A stretch of DNA of 13,563 bases from Caulobacteraceae bacterium (GTDB taxonomy: Bacteria; Pseudomonadota; Alphaproteobacteria; Caulobacterales; Caulobacteraceae), in the NCBI GenBank assembly GCA_947501315.1, contig CANMXH010000046.1, positions 1 through 13,563 of the forward strand, in the 5' to 3' direction. The position numbers and the translations under genes were made by a program. The notes under the pieces were generated by a model, which saw only the letters and a program-made list of their open reading frames with translations, was not told where the DNA came from and made no database searches. Shown here piece by piece: positions 6,104-12,793 of this stretch (the first letter of the stretch is position 1; each line of letters opens with the position of its first letter).

Positions 6104-7510
6104 TCAGCAGCTGTAGTACATGTCGAATTCGACCGGGTGCGGGTGCAGTTGCAGACGCATCACCTCTTCCATCTTCAGCTCGATATAGCTGTCGATGAAG
6201 TCGTCATCCATGACGCCGCCCTTCTTGAGGAAGGCGCGGTCCTGGTCGAGGTTGTCGAGCGCTTCCTTCAGCGAGCCGCAGACCTCGGGGATCGAGCCGC
6301 GCTCTTCCGGCGGCAGGTCGTAGAGATTCTTGTCGGCAGGCGCGCCCGGATCGATGCGGTTCTCGATCCCGTCGAGGCCGGCCATCAGCAGGGCAACGAA
6401 GGTCAGATAGGGGTTGCCCATCGGATCGGGGAAGCGGGCTTCGATCCGCTTGGCCTTGGGCGAATTGACCCACGGAATCCGGATCGAGGCCGAGCGGTTG
6501 CGCGACGAATAGGCCAGTTTGACCGGCGCTTCGTAGCCGGGGACCAGGCGCTTGTAGGAGTTGGTGGTCGAGTTGGCGAAGGCATTGATGGCCTTGGCGT
6601 GTTTGATGATGCCGCCGATGTACCAGAGGCAGAGGTCCGACAGGCCGGCGTATTTGTCACCGGCGAACAGCGGCTTGCCGTCACGCCAGATCGACTGGTG
6701 CACATGCATGCCCGAGCCGTTGTCGCCGAAGGTCGGCTTGGCCATGAAGGTCGCCGACTTGCCGTAGGCGGCGGCGACATTGTGGATGACGTATTTGTAG
6801 AGCTGCAGGCGGTCGGCCATGGTCAGCAGGTCGCTGAACTTCAGACCCAGTTCGTGCTGGGCCGGGGCGACCTCGTGGTGGTGCTTCTCCGGCTGCATGC
6901 CCAGATCGCGCATCACGCCCAGCATCTCGCCGCGCAGGTCCTGGGCGCTGTCAGTCGGGTTGACCGGGAAATAGCCGCCCTTGTGCGTCGGGCGGTGGCC
7001 CATATTGCCTTCGGAATACTCGGCACCCGTATTGGCCGGCAGTTCGATGGAGTCGTAGGTGTAGCCGGTGTCGTGCGGGGCCGTGCTCCAGCGCACGTCG
7101 TCGAAGATGAAGAACTCGGCTTCCGGGCCGAAGAAGACGGTGTCGCCCACGCCCGAGGACTGGACATAGGCCAGGGCCTTCTTGGCCATCGAGCGGCTGT
7201 CGCGGTTGTAGGGCTCGCCGGTGTCGGGGTTCAGTACGTCGCAGAACAGGAACATGGTCGTCTGCTGGTAGAACGGGTCGATCCAGAAACCGTTCAGGTC
7301 CGGCTTGAGCAGCATGTCGGACTCATTGATCGCCTTCCAGCCGGCGATCGACGAACCGTCGAACATGGTCCCCTCTTCGAGGAACTCCTCATCGACCAGG
7401 TCGATGTCGAAGGTCACGTGCTGCATCCGACCCTTGGTGTCGGTGAAACGGAGATCGACGTATTTTACGTCCTTTTCCTTGATCTCCTTGAGAATCTTGC
7501 CGGCGCTCAT
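6104..7510 (-). CDS. glnA: Glutamine synthetase type I
   Basis: Glutamine synthetase makes glutamine from glutamate, ammonium and ATP and works as a cytoplasmic dodecamer. The 468-residue length matches GSI-beta enzymes. Visible signatures are FDGSSIAGW (50-58), metal-binding glutamates in FFGPEAEFF (E130, E132), HHEVAPAQHE (E213, E220), the ATP-binding KPTFGDNGSGMHVHQS (258-273) and NRSASIRIP. The adenylylation loop NLYDLPPEE is present with Tyr397, so control by GlnE adenylyltransferase is expected. The gene lies 75 bases downstream of glnB on the same strand, the common alphaproteobacterial glnBA operon, so PII and its regulated enzyme are made together. AGGA about ten bases before the ATG is the likely ribosome binding site. 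A strong terminator follows the gene. Confidence 0.98.
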   Translation of the reverse strand: MSAGKILKEIKEKDVKYVDLRFTDTKGRMQHVTFDIDLVDEEFLEEGTMFDGSSIAGWKAINESDMLLKPDLNGFWIDPFYQQTTMFLFCDVLNPDTGEPYNRDSRSMAKKALAYVQSSGVGDTVFFGPEAEFFIFDDVRWSTAPHDTGYTYDSIELPANTGAEYSEGNMGHRPTHKGGYFPVNPTDSAQDLRGEMLGVMRDLGMQPEKHHHEVAPAQHELGLKFSDLLTMADRLQLYKYVIHNVAAAYGKSATFMAKPTFGDNGSGMHVHQSIWRDGKPLFAGDKYAGLSDLCLWYIGGIIKHAKAINAFANSTTNSYKRLVPGYEAPVKLAYSSRNRSASIRIPWVNSPKAKRIEARFPDPMGNPYLTFVALLMAGLDGIENRIDPGAPADKNLYDLPPEERGSIPEVCGSLKEALDNLDQDRAFLKKGGVMDDDFIDSYIELKMEEVMRLQLHPHPVEFDMYYSC

Positions 7511-7585
7511 GTCTTGCGAATCCTGTCTGGCGGGGGAGGAGAAGTAATGGGCCGCGCCTCTCGGAACGACCCGTGGAGGGTGCGG

Positions 7586-7924
7586 TTATACGGCCTGGGC
7601 GCCGGATTCCCCGGTGCGAATACGGATAACGTCGATCACGTCGGAGATGAAGATCTTGCCGTCGCCGATCTTGCCGGTGCGGGCGGCCGCCTGGATCGCG
7701 TCGACCACGGAATTGACCATGTCGTCGGGAACAACCACCTCGATCTTGATCTTGGGCAGGAAGTCGATGACGTATTCGGCCCCGCGGTAGAGTTCGGAAT
7801 GACCCTTCTGACGGCCATAACCCTTGGCCTCCAGCACCGTCATGCCTTGCACTCCGGCGTCCTGCAGCGCTTCCTTCACTTCATCCAGCTTGAAGGGCTT
7901 GATGACGGCTTCAATTTTTTTCAT
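7586..7924 (-). CDS. glnB: Nitrogen regulatory protein P-II
   Basis: This is the 112-residue PII signal protein, which senses 2-oxoglutarate, ATP/ADP and, through uridylylation by GlnD, glutamine. The T-loop is intact with the modified tyrosine at Y51 (ELYRGAEYVIDFLPK, 44-58). The family signature KGYGRQKGHSELYRGAEY and the C-terminal TGKIGDGKIFISDV are present. It probably controls GlnE-mediated adenylylation of the neighbouring glutamine synthetase and the NtrB/NtrC system. The ATG is preceded by only a modest GGGA. Placement directly upstream of glnA favours calling it GlnB rather than GlnK, which usually pairs with amtB. It is the promoter-proximal gene of the operon. Confidence 0.97.
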   Translation of the reverse strand: MKKIEAVIKPFKLDEVKEALQDAGVQGMTVLEAKGYGRQKGHSELYRGAEYVIDFLPKIKIEVVVPDDMVNSVVDAIQAAARTGKIGDGKIFISDVIDVIRIRTGESGAQAV

Positions 7925-8044
7925 CGGCGATCCCAGGCGGGCTGCTTCGAGCCGCACACTTGGATCGCAAGGGGACATTGCATTGCACAATAAGGCAAGT
8001 GTTTTTCGTCCGGCCGCGCCATCCGTGAACGGAGATAAGCAGGG
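7925..8044. promoter_or_regulatory. Divergent intergenic region between glnB and the NAD(P)H-hydrate dehydratase gene
   Basis: These 120 bases must hold the promoter of the glnBA operon (minus strand) and probably that of the dehydratase gene (plus strand). A less GC-rich core at about 7978-8008 contains a tandem ATTGC-ATTGC (7978-7987) and a TTGC...GCAA pair. I looked for the sigma-54 -24/-12 elements and an NtrC-type GCAC...GTGC dyad on the glnB side and found no convincing match, so nitrogen control from here is not shown by the sequence. Confidence 0.4.
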
Positions 8045-8872
8045 ATGACACGCCCCGCCCTGCCCGACTGGCGTGCGGCCATGCCCTGGCCCGGGGTCGA
8101 GACGCACAAACACGCGCGCGGACGGCTCGGCGTGGTGTCCGGAAAGGCGAGCCAGACCGGGGCGGCGCGACTGGCGGCACGGGCGGGCCTGCGGATCGGC
8201 GCCGGTGTGGTGCGTATCCTGTGCCCGCCGGATGCGACCGCGATCATCGCCCCGGCGATCGAGGCGATCATGCTGACCCCGTTCAGCTCGGACGAAGCTC
8301 TGGCCGAAGCGGCCGCCAATCTGGATGCCGTCGTCATCGGCCCGGCAGCCGGGGTCAATGACGCCACCCGGGCCAATGTCCACGCCCTCGCAGGCACCGG
8401 GGCCGCCCTGGTCGTGGATGCCGACGGCCTGACCGTCTTCGAGGGCTGGCCCGGAGATCTGTTCGACGCCCTGGATCGCGACGACGTGCTTACGCCACAT
8501 GAAGGCGAGTTCCGGCGCCTGTTTCCCGGCCTGCTGGAGCAGGGCCGCGAGGCGGCGGCGGCCGAGGCAGCCGGACGGGCCGGCGCGGTCGTGGTGCTGA
8601 AGGGTGCGGCGACCGTCATCGCGGCACCGGACGGGCGGCTGGGCGTCAACGACAACGGCACACCCTGGCTTGCTACAGCGGGGAGCGGTGATGTGCTGGC
8701 AGGCATGATCGCCGGGTTGATCGCCCAGCGGATGGACAGTTTCGACGCCGCACGGGCGGCGGTCTGGATCCATGCCGAGGCAGCGCGGGGGTTCGGCCCG
8801 GGTCTTGTCGCCGAAGACCTGCCAGACCGGCTCCCGGCCGTGCTGGCGGCGCTTTACGCACAGGCCGGCTGA
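8045..8872 (+). CDS. nnrD: ADP-dependent NAD(P)H-hydrate dehydratase, stand-alone
   Basis: This 275-residue ribokinase-fold enzyme repairs hydrated NADH and NADPH by ADP-dependent dehydration. Signatures are HKHARGRLGVVSG (21-33), AARLAARAGLRIGAGVV (40-56), VVDADGLT (123-130), LTPHEGEF (149-156), VVLKGAATVI (183-192) and the catalytic GSGDVLAGMIAG (213-224). In many bacteria this domain is the C-terminal half of a fused protein whose N-terminal half is the NAD(P)HX epimerase NnrE. Here the epimerase half is absent, and the N-terminus (PALPDWRAAMPWPG) resembles the linker found in fused forms. GGAG (8031-8034) lies ten bases before the ATG. The gene diverges from glnB and precedes yaaA by 72 bases. 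Confidence 0.9.
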   Translation: MTRPALPDWRAAMPWPGVETHKHARGRLGVVSGKASQTGAARLAARAGLRIGAGVVRILCPPDATAIIAPAIEAIMLTPFSSDEALAEAAANLDAVVIGPAAGVNDATRANVHALAGTGAALVVDADGLTVFEGWPGDLFDALDRDDVLTPHEGEFRRLFPGLLEQGREAAAAEAAGRAGAVVVLKGAATVIAAPDGRLGVNDNGTPWLATAGSGDVLAGMIAGLIAQRMDSFDAARAAVWIHAEAARGFGPGLVAEDLPDRLPAVLAALYAQAG

Positions 8873-8944
8873 CCGCGGCACCCTCACCGGTTTAATTCGT
8901 CACCGAAGCGGCCTATCTCGAGCCAACCTCGCTGGAGCCCTGCC

Positions 8945-9712
8945 TTGTTGATCGTCCTGTCACCGGCCAAGCGGCTGGATTTCACCGAGGCCGAACCCGG
9001 CCTGCCCGCGAGCGAGCGGCGCTTTCTGGACGATACAGCGTCACTGGCGCGGACCGCGCGAGCCCGCTCCGTGTCCGAGTTGCGCCAGCTGATGAGCATC
9101 TCCGACGATCTGGCGCGGCTGAACCGTGAACGCTTCCAGGCCTTCGACCCCGACTCGACCGACGGCGTGCAGGCCGCCTTCGCCTTCGCGGGCGACGTCT
9201 ATGAGGGGCTTAAGGCGCGTGAGCTTGATGGAGCCGGCCTGGCCTTCGCCCAGGACCATGTGCGCATCCTGTCGGGTCTTTACGGCCTGCTGCGGCCGCT
9301 CGACCGCATCCAGCCCTACCGGCTGGAGATGGGGACGCGGCTGAAGACCCGGCGCGGGTCCAGCCTTTACGACTTCTGGGGCGACCGGATTGCGCAACAG
9401 CTGAACGCCGACGCCGAAGGCCAGGGCCGGCGCGTCCTGGTGAACCTGGCCAGCCAGGAGTATTTCGGGGCCGTCGACGCCCGGGCGCTGAAACTGCCGG
9501 TCGTGACGCCGCAGTTCCGGGAATCGAAGGACGGCGAGAGCCGGATCATCTCCTTCTTCGCCAAGAAGGCCCGGGGCGGCATGACCCGGTTCGCTATCGA
9601 CGAGCGCATCGGGAAGGCTGAAGACCTCAAGGCGTTCGATCGCGACGGCTATCGCTTTGACAAGGCGGCTTCCAGCGAGACAGACTGGATATTCACCAGA
9701 TCGGGAAATTGA
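8945..9712 (+). CDS. yaaA: YaaA family peroxide stress resistance protein (UPF0246)
   Basis: This 255-residue cytoplasmic protein belongs to the YaaA/DUF328 family. In E. coli, YaaA limits intracellular free iron during hydrogen peroxide stress, and the family has a DNA-binding fold. Family signatures are LIVLSPAKRLDF at the start, LSGLYGLLRPLDRIQPYRLEMGTRL near residues 109-133 (given here as a named block), NLASQEYF, and FFAKKARGGMTR. The start is a TTG at 8945: it yields the family-typical MLIVLSPAK, and GGAG (8934-8937) lies seven bases upstream. No ATG is available near that position. The length is normal. It stands between the dehydratase and hydroxybutyrate dehydrogenase genes, both on the same strand but with gaps of about 72 bases. 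Confidence 0.93.
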   Translation: MLIVLSPAKRLDFTEAEPGLPASERRFLDDTASLARTARARSVSELRQLMSISDDLARLNRERFQAFDPDSTDGVQAAFAFAGDVYEGLKARELDGAGLAFAQDHVRILSGLYGLLRPLDRIQPYRLEMGTRLKTRRGSSLYDFWGDRIAQQLNADAEGQGRRVLVNLASQEYFGAVDARALKLPVVTPQFRESKDGESRIISFFAKKARGGMTRFAIDERIGKAEDLKAFDRDGYRFDKAASSETDWIFTRSGN

Positions 9713-9784
9713 TCCCGGCTGTCGCCTTCGCAACCGCGAACAGCTAGGCTGGCGATACCAGACTGACAGACGGACGAGACCCCC

Positions 9785-10633
9785 ATGTTCCAATGGCCCA
9801 AACGCGGTGACGGCTCCCAGACAGCCGGCGAGCCCTTCCGCGACATCGGCGACCTGAAGGGTCAGGTGGCGGTGATCTCGGGCTCGACCTCCGGCATCGG
9901 CCTGGCCTTTGCCCGCGCGATCGCCTCCCGCGGAGGCGATGTGGTGCTGAACGGTCTCGGCGACCCCTCTGAAATCGAACGTACCCGCTCCGAACTGGAG
10001 GCCAGCTGCGGTGTGCAGGTCCGGTATCATGCGGCCAATATGCTGCGCGGCGACGAGGTCGCGGACATGGTCGCCTATGGCCGGCACCAGCTGGGCCGGG
10101 TCGACATCCTGATCAACAACGCCGGCATCCAGCATGTCGAGGCGGTGGAGAAATTCCCGTCCGACAAATGGGAACAGATCATTGCCATCAACCTGTCCTC
10201 GGCCTTCTACGCCACCCGCGCGGCGATCCCGATCATGAAGGCGCAAGGGCGCGGACGGATCATCAATGTGGCCTCGGCGCATGGTCTGGTCGCCAGCCCG
10301 TTCAAGTCTGCCTATGTCGCGGCCAAACACGGCGTCATCGGCTTCACCAAGACGGTGGCGCTGGAAGTCGCGCAGGACAACATCACCTGCAACGCCATCT
10401 GCCCCGGCTTCGTCGAGACGCCGATCGTCGAAAAGCAGATCGCCGACCAGGCCCGCACTCGCGGGATGTCGAAGGAGGCCGTGCTGAAGGACGTCATCCT
10501 CGGCTCCCAGCCGACCAAACGATTCGTCACGACCGACGAACTGACCGGGATGATGCTCTATCTGGTCAGCGACCTCGGAGCCTCGGCCAACGGGGCCAGC
10601 TTCTCGATCGACGGCGGCTGGACGGCGCAGTAG
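9785..10633 (+). CDS. bdhA: D-3-hydroxybutyrate dehydrogenase (short-chain dehydrogenase)
   Basis: This 282-residue NAD-dependent short-chain dehydrogenase interconverts D-3-hydroxybutyrate and acetoacetate, a step in polyhydroxybutyrate use. The nucleotide-binding GSTSGIG is at 33-39, NNAGIQH at 111-117, and the catalytic triad is S164, Y177 and K181 (YVAAK). Features that favour hydroxybutyrate dehydrogenase over other family members include the NNAGIQHVEAVEKFP block, CPGFVETPIVEKQI, and LGSQPTKRFVT followed by the SIDGGWTAQ end. The first 22 residues (MFQWPKRGDGSQTAGEPFRD...) lie before the usual family start and are charged rather than hydrophobic. The ribosome binding site is weak (GACGAG about eight bases before the ATG). 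Its stop codon lies six bases from the convergent sua5 stop. Confidence 0.87.
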   Translation: MFQWPKRGDGSQTAGEPFRDIGDLKGQVAVISGSTSGIGLAFARAIASRGGDVVLNGLGDPSEIERTRSELEASCGVQVRYHAANMLRGDEVADMVAYGRHQLGRVDILINNAGIQHVEAVEKFPSDKWEQIIAINLSSAFYATRAAIPIMKAQGRGRIINVASAHGLVASPFKSAYVAAKHGVIGFTKTVALEVAQDNITCNAICPGFVETPIVEKQIADQARTRGMSKEAVLKDVILGSQPTKRFVTTDELTGMMLYLVSDLGASANGASFSIDGGWTAQ

Positions 10634-10639
10634 CGCGCC

Positions 10640-11551
10640 CTACCCCACAAACCCGGCCGCCCGCCTCAGCCGGTCATTGATCGCCTCCCCCAGACCGGTC
10701 GCCGGGATGGGTGACACCGCGATCCCCGACGGCCGCTCGCGGTCCGCCTCGCGCAGCCTGCGGAACAGGTTGGCCGCCGCCTCGCGTAGGTCGCCGGTCG
10801 GGCTCAGGTTCCAGCGGGGGTTCCCGACCCCGGGGCCGAAGCCGAGCAGAATTTCGCCGTCGTGCGCCGCCTCCGCCTCGATCCGTACCGGCGCGTCCGG
10901 GGCATAGTGCAGCGCCATCCGGCCGGGTGAGCGATACACCTCTCCACCCCGGTCCAGCGGTCCGACGACAGCCTCGATCTCCTCGCGGGTGACCGAGCCG
11001 GGGCGCAGCAGGGAGACGCGGCCGTCCAGCACCGACACCACGGTGCTCTCGACCCCCACGGCGCAGTCGCCGCCGTCCAGCGCCGCCGCCGCGAAGGGGC
11101 CGGTCTCCTCGACCGCATCGGCGAAGGTGGTGGGGCTGGGCCGGCCCGAGCGGTTGGCGGACGGGGCAACGACCGGGCGACCGAAGGCAGCGATCACGGC
11201 GCGGGCGCGGGCATGGCCCGGCACCCGCACAGCGACGCTGTCCAGACCGGCGCGGGCCAGGTCGCAGACCCGGTCGCGGTCCCGGACGGGTGCCACGATC
11301 GTCAGCGGCCCCGGCCAGAAGGCCTCGGCCAGGGCTCGCGCCCGGGCGTCGAACACGGCGATGACTTCGGCCTGCACGGCGTCAGCGACATGGGCAATCA
11401 GGGGGTTGAAGCGTGGCCGGCCCTTGGCTTCGAAGATGGCAGCCACTGCGACGGCGTTGCCGGCGTCGGCGGCCAGGCCGTAGACCGTCTCGGTCGGCAG
11501 GATGACCAGATCGCCGTTGGAGAGGGCGCGAACGGCCTCGATATCGGACAC
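10640..11551 (-). CDS. sua5: L-threonylcarbamoyladenylate synthase (Sua5 type)
   Basis: The enzyme makes threonylcarbamoyl-AMP from threonine, bicarbonate and ATP, the first step of the t6A modification of tRNAs reading ANN codons. The YrdC domain shows LPTETVYGLAADA, the KGRPRFNPLIAHV block, WPGPLTIV and PSANRSGRPSPT. A C-terminal Sua5 domain follows the linker SPGRMALHYAPDAPV and ends with IPATGLGEAINDRLRRAA, so this is the two-domain form. I chose GTG 11551, giving 303 residues, because it begins two bases after the yceI stop and leaves the usual short lead-in to PTETVYGL. ATG 11617 would add 22 Gly/Ala-rich residues and overlap yceI by 64 bases. No strong Shine-Dalgarno is seen, so coupling to yceI translation is likely. 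Confidence 0.92.
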   Translation of the reverse strand: MSDIEAVRALSNGDLVILPTETVYGLAADAGNAVAVAAIFEAKGRPRFNPLIAHVADAVQAEVIAVFDARARALAEAFWPGPLTIVAPVRDRDRVCDLARAGLDSVAVRVPGHARARAVIAAFGRPVVAPSANRSGRPSPTTFADAVEETGPFAAAALDGGDCAVGVESTVVSVLDGRVSLLRPGSVTREEIEAVVGPLDRGGEVYRSPGRMALHYAPDAPVRIEAEAAHDGEILLGFGPGVGNPRWNLSPTGDLREAAANLFRRLREADRERPSGIAVSPIPATGLGEAINDRLRRAAGFVG

Positions 11552-11553
11552 GG

Positions 11554-12135
11554 TCAGCCGCGCTGCGCCTGAAGCGCCACCCGCACTGTCACCTGCCGTC
11601 CCACCAGCCCGTTCCACGGCCCCGATGTCCCTATGCCGAAATCCGCGCGGTCCAGAGCGAACGCGCCGGTCAGATGCGCCCGGTCGCCACTGACGCGCAA
11701 GTCCACCGGAAAGGCGATCGTCCGGGTCTGCCCCCGGATTGTCACCGCCGCCTCAGCCGTATAGGCCTCCCCGCCCCGGTGCCGCAGCCCCTGAAGATCA
11801 AGGCGGATGTCGGGATATCGGGCCGAGTCGAGGAAGGCCGGGCCGATCGCGCGTGAACTGGCGGCCGAGGGTGACATCTTCAGCGAACGCGACTGAACCA
11901 CCACCCTGGCCCGGGTCTGAACGGGCGAATCCGGATCGAACACCACATCGGCGCGCCAGTCTTCAAAGCGGCCTGTGTGAGACCCGCCAAAAGCCCGCAC
12001 GGCCATCTCGATCCGGGATGAATCCCGCGTGACCGACCAGCCGGGCGGCGCCGCTGCCCCACCCGTCAGGAGCAGCAGGCCACAAAGACCTGCAAGGCGA
12101 AGGGCTAACCGACCTGGTCGCGGCGCGGTATCCAT
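11554..12135 (-). CDS. YceI family periplasmic protein
   Basis: This 193-residue protein has a signal peptide (basic RPGRLALRLAG, hydrophobic GLLLLTGG, likely cut after AAA at residues 27-29) and a YceI-type lipocalin-like barrel. Family features include WSVTRDSSRIEMAVRAFGG, the F/G-x-W-ADVVFDP strand pair, FLDSARYPDIRL, TIRGQTRTIAFPVDL and LDRADFGIG. YceI proteins bind isoprenoid lipids such as quinone precursors in the periplasm. The gene overlaps the end of the cytochrome b561 gene by 31 bases and lacks a good ribosome binding site, so translation is probably coupled. The pairing matches E. coli yceJ-yceI. The precise ligand and role are unknown. Confidence 0.88.
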   Translation of the reverse strand: MDTAPRPGRLALRLAGLCGLLLLTGGAAAPPGWSVTRDSSRIEMAVRAFGGSHTGRFEDWRADVVFDPDSPVQTRARVVVQSRSLKMSPSAASSRAIGPAFLDSARYPDIRLDLQGLRHRGGEAYTAEAAVTIRGQTRTIAFPVDLRVSGDRAHLTGAFALDRADFGIGTSGPWNGLVGRQVTVRVALQAQRG

Positions 12136-12668
12136 GGAATCATCCGGTGAAGGACATTGTCCCTGTCGACGAACTGATGCTTCAGCGCCGCCAGAACGTG
12201 CAGCGCCACCAGCGCATACATACCCTTCATCACCAGTTCGTGCACATCCATCAACTGCCGCGACACGGCACGCCCGCCCTCGATCGGCAACAGCGGCCAG
12301 TTGAACAGGCCGAACCAGCTGATCTCACGGCCAGAGGCCGAACTGGCAAGCCAGCCGGTCAGGGGCATGGCGATCAGGGCGACATAGAAGAGGATGTGGA
12401 TGCCCCGGGCCAGAAGCTTCTCCCAGCCCTTCATCGTCCCGGGCATCGGCGGGGCGGGATTGGCCAGCCGCCAGCCGATCCGGGCCAGGGTGAGGATCAG
12501 GACCGTCAGCCCGGCAGCCTTGTGGATCTGGACGAATTCCCGGGAGATCGCCTGCCCCTCCGTCGCCTCATGCGCGGTAATGAGGAGGACCTGCGACAGG
12601 ATCATCAGTGCGATGAGCCAATGAAGGATCACCGAGACGGTCGAATAACGACTGCGTGGCTCTGCCAT
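12105..12668 (-). CDS. Cytochrome b561 family membrane protein
   Basis: This 187-residue four-helix di-haem cytochrome b of the prokaryotic b561 type (CybB/YceJ) is expected to pass electrons between the quinone pool and periplasmic partners. Membrane segments lie at about residues 12-31, 48-67, 88-108 and 145-163. Candidate haem ligands are H16 (ILHW), H49 (QIHKAAGL), H91 (GIHILFY), H143 (DVHEL) and H157 (ALHVLAALKH). ATG 12668 is preferred over an upstream in-frame ATG at 12800, because GGAG lies seven bases before it and bacterial b561 proteins start with a short polar lead into the ILHW helix. The gene is followed by yceI with a 31-base overlap and is preceded by an AT-rich palindrome. 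Confidence 0.92.
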   Translation of the reverse strand: MAEPRSRYSTVSVILHWLIALMILSQVLLITAHEATEGQAISREFVQIHKAAGLTVLILTLARIGWRLANPAPPMPGTMKGWEKLLARGIHILFYVALIAMPLTGWLASSASGREISWFGLFNWPLLPIEGGRAVSRQLMDVHELVMKGMYALVALHVLAALKHQFVDRDNVLHRMIPWIPRRDQVG

Positions 12669-12681
12669 GAGATGTCTCCAG

Positions 12682-12705
12682 TATAGGTCATATTTATGGA
12701 CTATA
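12682..12705. promoter_or_regulatory. AT-rich 24-bp near-palindrome upstream of cytochrome b561, possible operator
   Basis: TATAG-GT-CATA-TT-TATG-GA-CTATA reads as an inverted repeat in which nine of twelve base pairs match; the outer TATAG/CTATA and inner CAT/ATG arms are perfect. It lies 14 to 37 bases before the cytochrome b561 ATG and inside the only AT-rich patch of this 125-bp divergent region. The size and symmetry are those of a dimeric repressor site. Which regulator would bind, and whether the neighbouring acyl-CoA dehydrogenase is also controlled, cannot be told from sequence. Confidence 0.5.
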
Positions 12706-12793
12706 TCGCCGTCCACGCCAAGCCCACTTGCGTGCCGTCGCGGCAAGGCGTCAAGAACGCTTAAAGACAATGCAGAACCAGGCCCGACTGCCG

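Noticed and set aside
5663..7993. A 776-codon open frame on the plus strand across glnA and glnB
   Set aside because: It runs antisense to two certain genes, and its translation shows no recognisable domain. Long antisense frames are common in GC-rich DNA with strong third-position bias.
7586..8887. A 433-codon minus-strand frame that would extend GlnB upstream
   Set aside because: Only the last 112 residues are PII; the rest is antisense to the dehydratase gene. ATG 7924 gives the exact family start MKKIEAVIKPF.
9041..10330. A 429-codon minus-strand frame across yaaA and bdhA
   Set aside because: It is antisense to two clear genes and has no family-like motifs.
11552..11617. ATG 11617 as the sua5 start
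   Set aside because: It would overlap yceI by 64 bases and add a Gly/Ala-rich leader that is the frame-shifted tail of yceI.
12677..12684. TATACT on the minus strand as a -10 box for cytochrome b561
   Set aside because: The resulting transcript would start at or inside the ribosome binding site, and no -35 box sits at the right distance. The bases are better explained as part of the palindrome.
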